Below are positions 11,700 to 23,700 of a stretch of DNA of 64,000 bases, piece after piece. The DNA lies in NCBI GenBank assembly GCA_016271365.2, contig CM057453.1, positions 1,077,267,001 through 1,077,331,000 on the forward strand, given 5' to 3'. Numbering within the stretch: position 1 is the first letter of the stretch; every line of letters starts with the position of its first letter. The DNA is from Neoceratodus forsteri. Its lineage: Eukaryota > Chordata > Ceratodontiformes > Ceratodontidae. Under the pieces are notes generated by a model, which saw nothing but the letters and a program-made list of their open reading frames with translations, made no database searches and was not told where the DNA came from. The position numbers were made by a program, and so were the translations under genes.

Positions 11700-12740
11700 C
11701 AATGATTGGCTTACTTTTTCTAATAGATCATGTTGCACAGAGAGACTGGCCATCTGATCTATGTCAAGGTTTGTATAAAGGGATTGTTACTTTAAATGAG
11801 TAAGAGCAAGTTTTACCTTTTGCACACTGACAACATTCTTGCCAGGTGACCTTGGCCCTTGTTGGAACACCATTACAAGAATCACCAAACTATTTTCAGT
11901 TGAGATTGCTTCAACATTTTCCTGTAGAGGAAGTGGTAGATACATCACGGAACCCTTTAGAGATCTAACAAGCTCTTTCTGTGGAATGTTCCATGTCTCT
12001 TGTGTTCAGACGAGAATAGTTTGGAATGGTTTCATTGTCTGAATTAGAATGTGTTCAAACATATTTAATGTTGAAATCTCACTTGGTGTAACATCTGTTT
12101 CCATATTATTCAGCAGTGACTCCTATGGCAAAATGTTAGACTTTAGTTTGGAAAACAGTGTTTGCATAGCACAATGGTGTCTTGTAAGTGAAAGTCAGAT
12201 TTAGCAGCAAGAATGTTGACAGACGGACCGCATGTCATTGTATGGTGACAAGGTTTCTAGGTTGACTGTGACTGTTTGTTTTGTGTAACACAAATGGTTG
12301 CATGACACACATACAGAGTCAAACTTATGAGACTTTGCTAGCTCAAACTTAGCAATTTCTTTGCCGTACTGTCTCAGTATGTCACTTTCTAACACTGAAA
12401 CAGATGTTTCTGCAGAAGTGTTACACTGAGGAATTGTAGTTTCTGGTACAGAAGTAATGAGTTGTGGTTTTTTGAGAAATGTGATGGCACCCTTCATATC
12501 ACCTGATTGCAATAAGTCACTTAAACAAGTGTACTGATGTACAGCTCGCCGTATTTCATATACTCTGTAGACAAAGTTTAGCATGCCTGTTTGATGCACT
12601 GCAAGCATCCGTATGTTGTGAAAAATACTATCACAAACACCACTACCCAGACATGCAAGTGAGTGTCCCATGAGTCCATAGGGTATGTGGATCGATTTCA
12701 TAATGGTCAATTGTTGTAAACAGTTTATGTCTGTCTTCAT
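11700..12740 (-). pseudogene. Helitron N-terminal region (DUF6570-like), broken
   Basis: Frame 12740-12201 (179 residues) includes IPYGLMGHSLACLGSGVC early on, and near its end a CVSCNHLCY cysteine pair before VNLETLSPYND. The adjoining 12160-11700 stretch, in another frame, gives SLLNNMETDVTPSEISTLNMFE..., WNIPQKELVRSLKGSV and YLPLPLQENVEAI, matching the region that precedes Rep in many animal Helitrons. Its biochemical role is unknown. Stops and a frame change separate it from the Rep frame. Confidence 0.6.
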
Positions 12741-12843
12741 GGATCTGTTATTACAAATAGGCTGACAAACTGTTCTATTTTTTCAAATGATGATTGCCTA
12801 CAGTTGCAGGTATCATCACATGCCCATGCCAGAATAAAATTAT

Positions 12844-13305
12844 TTATTGAAGACTGGTTGAATCACAGTCATCATCAGTATCCAATGCATTGTCATCAGA
12901 GATACTGAGGACATTTACTAGTTTGTTGTACTCATCAATGGTAACTTGTGTTCTTTTTAGGGATGATAAGACTCTTCCCAAAAATATGCCTCTGAGTGCT
13001 GTGGCATCCACTGTCCTGTGAAACATGACAGAAGTTGTTTACAGTCAAACAAGGATACTGTTGTAGCCTTTTTTTATGGCATATACAACTTTCCTGAATT
13101 GTTCAAGCACAGAACACATCTTATGCCACAAGCGTTGTAGTACAAACACTGTTCTGTTGATGAAAGTGCGCACTTTGAGATGCAACTTCATCAGAGACAG
13201 ATGATTCTTACTCTTTTTGTGGGTGAGTCTCAGCACAGCAGCGATAAGTCTTTCGATCTTAGCTTTACTTGCTAGTGATGGAAATAATTTTTCTTTCTGA
13301 GTTGC
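12844..13305 (-). pseudogene. Probable N-terminal basic segment of the Helitron protein
   Basis: Two short frames are collinear with the Helitron. One, from about 13,300 to 13,045, is basic and helical (SKAKIERLIAAVLRLTHKKS, then WHKMCSVLEQFRKVVYAIKK). The other, 13026-12844, ends in an acidic run (ISDDNALDTDDDCD). I do not recognise a named domain. Position and strand make them the likely start of the Helitron polyprotein. Confidence 0.4.
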
Positions 13306-13309
13306 AAAT

Positions 13310-13744
13310 CAGCAGTTGTGAGTTTACAGCGTTGTTTTGGATGTTTCTTGATGGTTACACTCAAAATAGTTGTGTTTCATCTGAGAGATCTACACAACAT
13401 TTGTAAAGGTATACCTTTTTTCCTTCCTGTTAAATCATTTTGTTTGGCTGTGCAGTGACTTGCTGTAGGGGTCACTGTTGCAGTAAAGGTCTGTCCATGT
13501 TCATTTTGTGGTGTGACTTTACTGTTTTGTTTGTCGCCCTTATACAACAGTGCAGCACTATTATACCTCTCTCATTTTCCTACACATCTATGTCTGTATT
13601 TAGTTGGCATGTTTTGCTATTATGGTTCACAGTGGCAGTAAGCAATCTTACAGAAGTACCAGGCACCTGTATGAGAGACAGAGAAAAAAAAACAGTGTTA
13701 GAATATGCTTCAGTACATTTTTTATAACAGTGTGCATTGAGAGA
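13310..13744. other. Spacer with no recognisable feature
   Basis: An open plus-strand frame (13440-13727) has no recognisable domain and unremarkable composition. The Helitron 5' end should lie in or just left of this stretch. Confidence 0.5.
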
Positions 13745-14762
13745 ATTGTAACTTAAGTGTGTTTAAAATTTGGTCAAAAAATTACTAAACAGTACTTTTT
13801 ATGAATGTGCATTGTGCAGTTGCTACGCACGATCATAAGTTTTTGCATTCTCAATATTTCTAGTCCACATTTTCAACATTTTCTTTTTACCAGACCTACT
13901 TATGAGCAGTATAGCTGTCATTTTTCACATCTTAACCAAAACATGTTTTTGACCATGTAGCACGTTACGGCGCAGTCGGTATGTAAAATCACTATATGGT
14001 ACACAAAGAACTTGAGAGTGACACTGTTCATCACCAAACCTCTTAAAATTACTATGTTTAAAATTAGATGGAAAACATGATCAGAATTACTGTTGTATGA
14101 GTGTGCGTAGTGCAGTTGTTATGTATGCGTGTATGTTTGCGCATTTTCAATATTGTTACTGCAGATTGTCAACATTGTGATTTTAGTACACCTGTTTATG
14201 AGCATTGCAGCTGTTAATTTTTACATCTTGCTCAAAATGTGTTTCCACACATGTAGCGTACAATTTTGCAGTTGGTTAACGAAATCACTCTATGAGGCAC
14301 AGTAAGAAAATGACAATGACACTGTTCATGAGCAGATGACTTAAAATGAGTATGTTGAAAATTTGGTGTAAGAAATATCAGAAATGACTGTTTTACGAGC
14401 TTGCGAAGCGCACTTTATATATACACTTGTAAGTTTGTGTATTTTCATAGTTTTCAGTTCAGATTGTCAAAATGTTGTTTTTAACACACAACCTTATGAG
14501 TAGTAGAGATGTCATTTTTCACATATTGCCAAAAATGTATTTTCTCTTATGTACTGCCTTATGGCTCAGTCGATGTGTGAAATGACTATATGATACAAAT
14601 GATGAAAATCACAGTGACACTGTTCATGAGCAGAGGTCTTAAAATGGCTATGTTTAAATGTTGGTGAAAAAATTACTACAAATAACTGTTTTACAACTCT
14701 GCATTGTGCAGTTGTTATGCATGCTCGGAAGTTTTGAAATGTTCAATATTTGAAGTCCACTG
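13745..14762 (+). repeat. 297-bp satellite, four degenerate tandem units
   Basis: Units start near 13,745, 14,041, 14,339 and 14,638 (spacing 296-299), the last partial. Shared blocks are TTAAAAT..CTATGTTTAAAAT, ACTGTTTTACGAG.TTGCG..GTGCAGTTGTTATG, TTTTCAATATT, AGATTGTCAACATT, CTTATGAGCA.T..AGCTGTCATTTTTCACATC and CACTGTTCATGAGCAGA. Diverged single copies lie at 20.1-20.3 and 24.2-24.5 kb in introns of the SANT-like gene. Confidence 0.8.
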
Positions 14763-14774
14763 AGTTCGAAGCAC

Positions 14775-15060
14775 CTACACAGCACGTAATGTGTTTATTA
14801 TTGAAAATTGTGCTATTTTGCCATAAAACCTGAAATTGTGGCAATAAATAGACACTTTTGGAAAATTACTGTCAAATGCATGAAAGTGTCGCAAAAAGTA
14901 CTTTCGTGCATTCGACAGTTTCACAAATTTTACTTTTGTGCTGCTCGACATAATAATGAAAAGTATTGAGTTTGACACTTGCAAATTTTACTTTCGCGGC
15001 ATGCAAGTGTCACAACATTTCGTGACATCTGACAGTAAAGCAAATCTAACACTTGGGAGT
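14775..15060 (+). repeat. GACACTT/ACTTTCG repeat with near-perfect hairpin
   Basis: The stretch repeats TTTTACTTTCG/TTTTACTTTTG and GACACTT/AAGTGTC words. It holds an inverted repeat at 14,869-14,918: CTGTCAAATGCATGAAAGT against ACTTTCGTGCATTCGACAG, 19-nt arms with two mismatches, both explainable by CpG decay. Similar GTCGCAAA...TTTTACTTTTGC wording occurs in repeat family A, so the two may be related. Confidence 0.6.
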
Positions 15061-15078
15061 GGCAAATACATTCATTAT

Positions 15079-15164
15079 CCAATCAGATTTCAGTGTGTTT
15101 AACTGACAGCTGGTTCTACTAATGTAATTAAAGATTTGTCAGGCCATGTCAGACAACCAATCAG
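15079..15164 (+). promoter_or_regulatory. Two CCAAT boxes upstream of the SANT-like gene
   Basis: The octamer CCAATCAG occurs at 15,079-15,086 and 15,157-15,164, 78 bp apart in the same orientation. It matches the NF-Y binding consensus and lies 70-160 bp upstream of a strong splice donor at 15,236. No TATA box is seen. Two same-strand CCAAT boxes at this distance suit a TATA-less host promoter. The assignment is inferred. Confidence 0.45.
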
Positions 15165-15169
15165 ACAGA

Positions 15170-15235
15170 CAACACTGAAGAAGAAGTCAACAGGAGCCAT
15201 TTTAGGTATTACTGAGAGACAGCAGTTTCAGAACT
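15170..15235 (+). other. Probable 5' non-coding exon of the SANT-like gene
   Basis: A purine-rich segment ends CAGAACT followed by GTAAGT at 15,236, a full-consensus donor, just downstream of the CCAAT boxes. The next plus-strand acceptor in a convincing context is TTTGTATTTCAG at 17,409-17,420, 26 bp before the ATG. The transcription start is unknown, so the left border is a guess. Confidence 0.4.
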
Positions 15236-17420
15236 GTAAGTACAGTCTATTTTTAAAATCATTTTTCTAGTATAAAAAATGATAACAACATGTAAATCAT
15301 ATTAATCAAAATGTTTTTCAATGCTGAATCTCATTATGTTACTTGTTATTATCTAACGTGCTGTATTATTTTGAGAAAAGAGTTTAAAGTCAGAAATCAT
15401 TTTAGTGCTAACTTGTACAAATACAGCTGCAAATAGAGGGAGATAGGAAGGTGCATGTGGAGGCCTAAAAGGAAATGGAACTAATCAGACATGTTTCTGC
15501 TGTTGTAATTGTTTAGATCTGCCTATGAAAAGGATACATTTTTCCCACTTCTCAATGTTTGCAGATTTTAGCTGGAACAGAAGTCTAGTAATAGTGAGTG
15601 CATCACTTAGATTGGTTAATGAACCCACAGCAACAGGCAATGTTTATTTTTCATTTGTGTGTTATGTCTCAGCCCACTGAACTTGGCTTGAAATAAGGAG
15701 GGAAAATATCAGTTTTATTTTCAGTACTGCCTGGTCACTGCAGGGTGAACACTGACTTTCTTTGTAGCTCTCTGTACACTTCTGAGTGTTAAAACTTAGA
15801 ATGGCAGAAATTGCAAATGACTTTTGTGGATAGTTGGAAGTAGTTTTGTGATGAGCAGCTGAGTTTGCTGTTCATAGTAATTTTGGGAGGACCTGCAGCC
15901 CTAGATTGCTATGTAAGATGGTTTGGTCATGGTGGCATGAGAAGGGAACATCTTATGCCAACCATGCACAGACTTTGAGAACCACTCTCCTCCTGACATA
16001 CTGCTAATACATCTTAGGGCAATGATTTGGGCACAAAACGCTGGTAGATTTAGTTACAGAGGCAAAATTGGACCTTGCTTCATCATGAGTATGTTGCCCG
16101 CCCGTATTATCATAAGCTGCAGATATTGCAAAGCGTAGGGTCTGGCAAGCAGAACATCATATGTATCTGATTGACAGAGCTCACAGAAAAGTTAATGGCA
16201 AATAATGCTTTTCTACTCATGCATGGAATATATACTATACGTCACCCAAATTAAGTATTATAATGATTGGCCTCTTCCTACCAGATGGTGTACATTTCTC
16301 GCATGCTGGCAATTGCCATTTCCTAGGAGACCTTCGAGACAGAATCCTCAAAGTCCTTTAAGATTGTCAGACTGTTTGAGGAAAAATTACAGTATACACA
16401 AAGGTTCTTCTCAGAACCATATAAATGTGGTCAAAAAATAGATCAGCTACATGCATCACTTACACACATTTGGAATATTCATATTGTGGTATGCTGTGTA
16501 ACAATAGTGGGGAGAGAGCAATAGCAATGTACACTGTTGCTGTTTGTACACAATTGTATGATGTTGTTATGTGATCACATTTTTATATAGTTTGAGTCTG
16601 TTAAGTGAAGGTAGCATTCACTGTGGCCTTACAGTATTGTACTTGTAACAGGATGGTATGGGTGCAACAACAGTGAACATGGTGGTGCATTTTATGTATA
16701 GGTTTCTTTTACTGTTATGTTTGAAATAGAGCTATGTTGAATGCAACACATATGCGGAGTTATTTGTATGCTTCTTACATGACTGTACAACATAATTATG
16801 ATATTGTTTAATCTTTCATCAGGTTTTTAGTCATCTCAGATTTATTCAGTGTATTTGCAGGTCCATGCACAGCTCCGCAAATGTGTGGTTCTGCTGTGTT
16901 TTACTCACTTTACAATGCTGTGGTGTATGGTTGAAGGCCGTAGTTAAGGTTTGATGGACAGTGGTAGGATATCGATGTCAAGTCTTGTAATCACCTGCAC
17001 ACACACACATGGATGCATACTATGTGATGGACTCTGAATACACATGTATAGGTGAGAGTGGTGCAACAGCTCAATACCTGTGGTGCAAGACTGAAAAGAG
17101 TTTTTACAGGTCACGCCTGTGTGATCACCTCGTGTAGTAGACATGATTGATGATGTGGGCAATCTGATGTTGGGTGTATCCTCCCTGCGAGAGTACTGGG
17201 TGGCATGCTGGTGGGACACCACAGCATGGCAGCAGATGTTGTCAGTGCTGAGGGTGCCAAATCCCTCGTTGGGGCTGCATAATGCTAGTGAGATGTCTTT
17301 CTACCATGCTGAAGCAGATGTGCTCTTTAATTTCATAAGTACTACATGGAATTAGTTGAACAAATCATTGATATTGTTAGATGATAGTAATGTGGATGTT
17401 TTTTTCTGTTTGTATTTCAG

Positions 17421-17766
17421 AACTGAATAATAAACAAAACAACAAAATGAGGCAGTGGACCTTGCAAGAGGTGTGTGCACTGCTTGAGGCAGTCCAAGCC
17501 AGGGGAAATGCCAGAGTTCTTATGAGGAGTACCAACAGGAAACTGGATTCGATGTGGAGGCACATAAATTGCTTCCTGCACGTTGTTTTGAAAGTCAAAA
17601 ACAAAACAATAGTGCAGTGGAAGTGGAAGCTGTTGCGCGAGTGTTTTTATGTTTTAAAACAGTGTGAGGGAATACCAGACAATGACACGTGCTGGTACTA
17701 CCTTGCGTATGAGCTATGGGAAGCTGCTGGCAAGCCAGCTGCGGGGGAGCGCCTTACTCACCATAA
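17421..17766 (+). other. Exon with start codon and SANT-like domain
   Basis: The exon is preceded by a pyrimidine tract and CAG at 17,420. The ATG at 17,447 lies in an AACAAAATGA context. The exon ends CACCATAA with donor GTAAAT at 17,767 (phase 2). Without splicing the frame would stop two codons on, at 17,768-17,770. Confidence 0.6.
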
Positions 17767-20700
17767 GTAAATCAGCAGAACTTTTAATAATGGATGTGCA
17801 TTCATTCAGAATTTGTTACAATTATGGCAGAAAGCATAATACTTAATACTATATGTAGGGATGTACTATGAAAACATGTAGATAAATTGTTTTCTTTATT
17901 AACTGTGGTGTTGTTGAATCACGAGGCACAGCTTAGTGACATAGCCGTACCAGAAATAGTACATCCATCCATATACGCAATTCCTATCATAGTATGTTGG
18001 CAGAGAACAATATGTTACTGTTTATTTACTGTAATGTAGTGCTATGAAAGTTGTTACCCTGTAATACTGTGTATGCATTAAAAGTTAGTTTGCTCACATG
18101 TGCAACAAACATAGTGCCATCATACGACAATTCAGAGTTGTGCCAGACCTGTTCCAATTCAGGTACTGTATTTTGCAGGTGTAGTTTGCAGTTTTCCAAT
18201 GTGTGCTGCAGCTGTTCATCACAAGTCCAAAATGCATTGGCGCATAGCTGCAAGGGGAAGTATGTTTCAATGGGACCAGTGATACTATATTGACTGCTGA
18301 TGTCCTCTCTCCCACACACACACACACACACACAGACACAGACACATAGACACGTATGTATCAATACTGTGTGCTGTGCCACCAACCACACACTATGTAG
18401 ACAATGGTGTGGTGGGCCCCCCCTCACACAAAAATCCACATGCTACAGTGGGTGCCTACCTCAGCATGGCAAGTTGTTGTATCTCTGGTGGGAGGTGGCC
18501 AATGCCCTGTTGATTCCACTGTGTTATGTGCCCCCACCCACACACAGTACAGAGTGCGTAATTACATATTGTCATCTGAAGATTCACAGACTAAGTGAAG
18601 TTACACGTACAGATAACTCAGAAAATGCTCACCTCTCTAGGTTTGCTTCTGAATCTTTCAGTTAGTTCTAGATCCTGTTCAGCTCCTCACCTTGATAGGC
18701 ACAGAGGTAGATACAGAAAAGGCAAGAGCCTTAGTTCCCCTGGACAGGGCAAGGACCCTTATCACACTGGCCTGTTCATTCACCCTACAGGTGTCTCGAC
18801 CAGGAAAGCATTTTCTGCAGGTCCTGGGGCACATGGCTGCCTCTACAGCCGTGGTGCAGGGATCAAGATTTCAGATGAGGGACATTCAGTTTCACTTGAG
18901 AGCTGTTTGGTCTCAGAAAAAGGACTCTCTGACGAAACTGATACCAGTGACTTGAACCCTGATCCAGACTTTGCAGTGATGGCAGGATCAGGACAATGTA
19001 AGACAGGGAGTTCCTTTTGTCACTCAGTCTCATTCTTTAATCCTTACTACACATGGCTCTCTCCTGGGGTAGGGGGCCCACTTGGGAGACCTGACAACCT
19101 AAGGGTTGTCGTCCCCTCAGAAATCTCTGCCTCAGATCAATCTTAAATGTTAAAGACTTTCAGTTGTTGACAAAGTAAGCCAGCCTGCCACCTACAGGTG
19201 GTGAAGAATTGCTCCTGGCAAACACATCAGAGTGCCTGTTTGGAGAGGGTTTAGGCTGAGGGGTGGAAGCAGGCCTGCTTGTACCCTTTCTGCCTGTGCT
19301 TCTCTGCTTCATATCAATGTGTTGCAACTCAGAGCAGTGTTTGTAGTACTTCAAACTTTTTCAAAGTCTGTTCAGAACAAAGTTGTTCAGATCAGGACAG
19401 ACAATACCACCACAATGTGGTATATCAACAAGCAAGGGGGCACTCGGTGTACAGCCTTGTGCACAGAAGCACCAAAGTTGTGGTGGCTGCTCTATTCCCT
19501 GAACACCTCTCTTACAGCAGTACACCTCCCAGGCAAGGACAATGTCCTGCCAGATGCTCTCAGAAGGATATCTCACAGCCACCACGAATGGTCACTGGAT
19601 CCTCTGGTTTTGCAGGCTATCTTCTCCAGATAGGGCACACCACAGATAGATCTTTTTGCAGCCCCAGCAATCACCAACTTACACTTTTTTGCTGCAGACC
19701 CCTAGTGTTGGGCTCAGTCTCCCTGGATGCTCTGGTTCTCAATTGGGAAGGGAAGTTCCTGTATGCCTTCCCCCCCTTCCCTCTCCAGTTCAAGGTGCTA
19801 CTCAAAATCAGGTGTCAACCCTACAAGGTGATTCTGATTCCTCCAGACTGGGACAGACAGCACTGCTATCCTCTCCTGTTGTCCTTAGCAGTCTACCTTC
19901 CCTTGTGTTTCCCAGGAATTACCCCCCCCCATGCCATAGTTACATCTGAATTTTGACGTGATGATCTTTGCTGGAACAGGAACATGTTTGTTCTTTTGAA
20001 AAGTAACCATGAACTGAGAAAATGTTGATTATCTGTATAATGGGATAGATACTTATTTTTGTAGTTTTCTGCATATCTCTTATGATTGAACATTGTAGAC
20101 TTTCTACGCAGGGTTCTAAGTTCAGTACTTTGTAATGTTTTCAGTACAGATTACCAATACTGAAATGTTTTCACACTTCTTTATGAACACTACAGCTGTC
20201 ATTGTTCAGAACTTGGGTAAAATGTGTTTTTACAGTTTCACTGCAAAGATACATGCTCAATGTGCAAAAGTATTGTTGGGGACAGATACATTAAATAACA
20301 GTGACATGGTTGTGTAGAAACCACCAATCTTCATTTAGAGCACTGCTGTAGTGGTCTTGAAACATTATATTTTAGATCAATTGTAATTGTTATTGTAATA
20401 TGTGTCCACAATGCTTGTGCTGTGTATAATGAGAAGCAATGTTATCTATGTGATGCATGTTTTACTGTTGTTGCAAGTATTTAAAATATTTTATGTTATT
20501 CACATCAACCACTTACATATGCTTTTGTTTTCTGTTTCATGACAGAACAACGGAGGTTTCCCCCAGCTTCCTGCGAGGTAGTACCAGCACAGCATCAAGC
20601 TGTGGAGGGTGGTCAGTGGGACACAGAAAGTGTCATTGTGATTGAGTCCAATGGTAAGAGTCTGATATAAATAATTGTAGTATGTCATTGGTCTGTATCA

Positions 20701-23700
20701 GGAAATAATGTTAAGTGTGAGCTGCAGAAGTTAAGGCTGTATTTCTTTTTAAATGTATTTACTGATTAAGTATTATTTGAATCATGTATGTATTCTTTGT
20801 AGTTGTTGAGCGGGTTAAAAACATTGTTTGAAATCATTCAGTACAGGAAATAAAGAGCCAATCTGTCATCTGCCAAGACACAGCACTTAAGAATGAGTAT
20901 GTGTCTCTGCAGTGTGATTAGGTATCACATCCTTGGTGGAACAGAATCTGTATTTCTTTAATGCACAATGTTTATCTTCATATATCTGCTTCCTGTTCCA
21001 TTGCACAACAAGCTGCATGATGATATGATAGATAAATATAACATTGCCTACTGAGTGTCTTGCAACAGTGGAGGTGTATGACTGCTAACAGTCACAGATA
21101 ACATTGGATATAGCTGTTGCCAGGTTGCTGGACTTTCGATGTGTGGTGTATTTTGAAACAATACACCAATTACAGTAACCAGCTAAGTATATTATTTAAG
21201 TGTAATACAGTGGTTGGCAGTTAAATAATAACTGCTGTTATGCTTCTGCTAGATTTCTGATGTGTGATAATTAGTACTTCAGCACACACCTGATTGTCTG
21301 CTGTGTGTTTACTGACACCAGTGGTAGAGATGTCTGTCTATTATAACAGACTGTAAACGTATGCTGATGTAGCACATATTATCAAAAAAAATGGAAAGGT
21401 GTCATTTGATACATGAAAATATGTGTCATGTATACTAACATATGACTGTGATACCATTTTTCATGTATGTGACAATGGATGTATGTCCATAGGACTAATT
21501 GTCAGTCCATGTGGTGTGCTGGGGGGGGGGGGGGGTTGTTGTCATCTGCTACTTTTGGTGGTGGAGTTTCATGTTCAATGAATCATTCATTACCAACTGG
21601 AATGTTGATGGTGTCTCACTGATATTCACTAGTGTGGTGTATAATTATCTGTTGCTGATTACCACATGCTCCTAGATGGTTATTAACTGATCATTTCTAT
21701 ATCTGCTGGCAATGTTTCATTTCTATTATTAAAATATATGTAAATGGACAGTATGGAGACTGTCTACATGTTTATTAATAAACGAATAATGTAAGTCTTT
21801 GCCAATGTTTGTACTTGAACATAAATCTGGGAATGGTGACAGCCTTGGTTTTATTAAGGCCTAAGACATTAACTAGGGTTATTTTAATGCTGTGTTAATA
21901 GCCCTGTAGGGGTAATATGTTTAATAACACATGAACAACTGCCATATTCAGGTAGAGGGTGATTAACTGAACAGTAACATGATACGTATGTTTGCGTTCT
22001 TGCTATTATAATTACACATTTTGTCAAACTGTTTAAAAAGCAGGACATCATATGGTTATGTCTACATGTATGTTAATTAAAGATACACATAAGGTTGTTA
22101 GGATGTTTTACAGAAATAAATATGCATTATCACAGTATTTTTAGTATTGCCATCAATGGGTAGGCACTGTTTGTTGTGCACTGTATACTAGCAATAATAG
22201 ATTTATGTGTTTTCTTTCTGTGAAAATGTAATTGGACAAACATTGTTAGGGAAGCACTAGAAAAAATTTGATTTTTTATATTAAGTCTGTTCAGGATTGG
22301 AAGGACATTTGTCTTGGAAGAACACAGACACAGGGTTTTTATATTTCAATTTTGTGTGCCTTTGTGCTGTGGCCACAGTAATGTGGCGTACAAGGTTTGA
22401 TGTATAAGGGTTACTGACTGTAACTACGGCAGTGGCAGGTAACATGTTATGTTGTTCCTGGCACAATAACACTCAATGGGGTGGATATCTGTGAATAAGT
22501 ATATGCAGATCTACAGTATTGTACACTCATGGTGTGACAAACGCACTACATCGTAAAATTATGTTCTATCACATTTATTAGTAATAATGTTTTCTATTTT
22601 TCATACTCTTCTTGTAAGGTGCTTGATCTCTCTGCAGATGAGAAGAGTTGCTGTATGCATGTAATACTGACTTAAGAACATAAATCTACCTGAACAGAGA
22701 GCTGATTTATTAAAGAGACATGTGTTCACATGTTAGCTGTACACAATGATGCAGTATTAGTAATGAACGTTTTAAAGAAAAAAGACTTGCAGCTTGATAT
22801 TTCATCTATTTATGTGATCATTTTTTCACTTGTTTGCTTCTATAGAGCCCGGGGAAGCTGACGATGCAGAACCAGTGGAGGTGAAGCAGGAGGCTGGCGC
22901 CAGCCCACCATGTAAGTGAAATCTGAAAATGTTTCCAAGCAAGATGTAGTCCCACAGTACTGTGAACTTAGAATGTATGTTATTATTATTGTGTCTCAGT
23001 TGAGCAGTTGTGTAATTAATGATGTTATTTTATGGGAGTGTAAACGTTTTTTTTATATTGCTTTGCTGCAGCTGCACAGCAACATGTGAGGAGAGTGCTG
23101 ATTTGGGGGCGTGATGTTCTTGGGTGAAGGCAGGTTACACATGAGTAGATGCGCACTGATTACCCAATCACCCTGCATATGTAAGTGAAGGTCTACTTCA
23201 ATCTGATCAAAGCTTATCATGCTCCAGCACACCATTTGGTTGTGCTTGCTGCTATTATGGGCATGCTCGACAAGTAGCCTATGGTTGTCAACATTGGTGG
23301 TGCTCAATCCCCCTGTTGGTAACCACACCTTGCTGTTTTACTGTGATGAGAGGAGGAGCCCACTGCCTGTTGGCATACTCACTCCAAATGTTAAATTGTG
23401 AGGGGTGTGCGCAATACCCCTTGGCTAGTGACCCACTACCACTGTCTTTGTTTTCTGGGGGGGGTACAAATCCCTGTTGCCATTATTGACTTTACTTGTG
23501 GTGTGAGCTGACAAGGGTGGCAATGGATCGATGACTACGGATACCCAAGCGAGAAAAACAGGCGCCATGCTGAGAGGATATCCCAGTGAGGTAAATGGTC
23601 TGGAACACAAAAATGTGTCCAATGATGCTTTTGCTTTTTTTCCCACTGTTAACATTAAAAATGTGCCTCATAGTCTTGATGACCCTCTTCCCAGTTGAAC

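Larger units (their letters stand above)
7150..13310 (-). mobile_element. Decayed autonomous Helitron with C-terminal USP domain
   Basis: On the minus strand the protein pieces run in order: a basic/cysteine-containing N-terminal region, a Rep (HUH) nuclease, a Pif1-type superfamily 1 helicase and a ubiquitin-specific protease domain. That order of the first three defines Helitrons, which move by rolling-circle replication of one strand. Frameshifts and stops separate most pieces, so the element is inactive. The 5' TC and 3' CTRR ends with the terminal hairpin were not located, so the borders are set by coding content. Confidence 0.85.

Noticed and set aside
23053..23328. 91-codon minus frame in an intron
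   Set aside because: No domain, no splice framing and ordinary length for chance in this composition.
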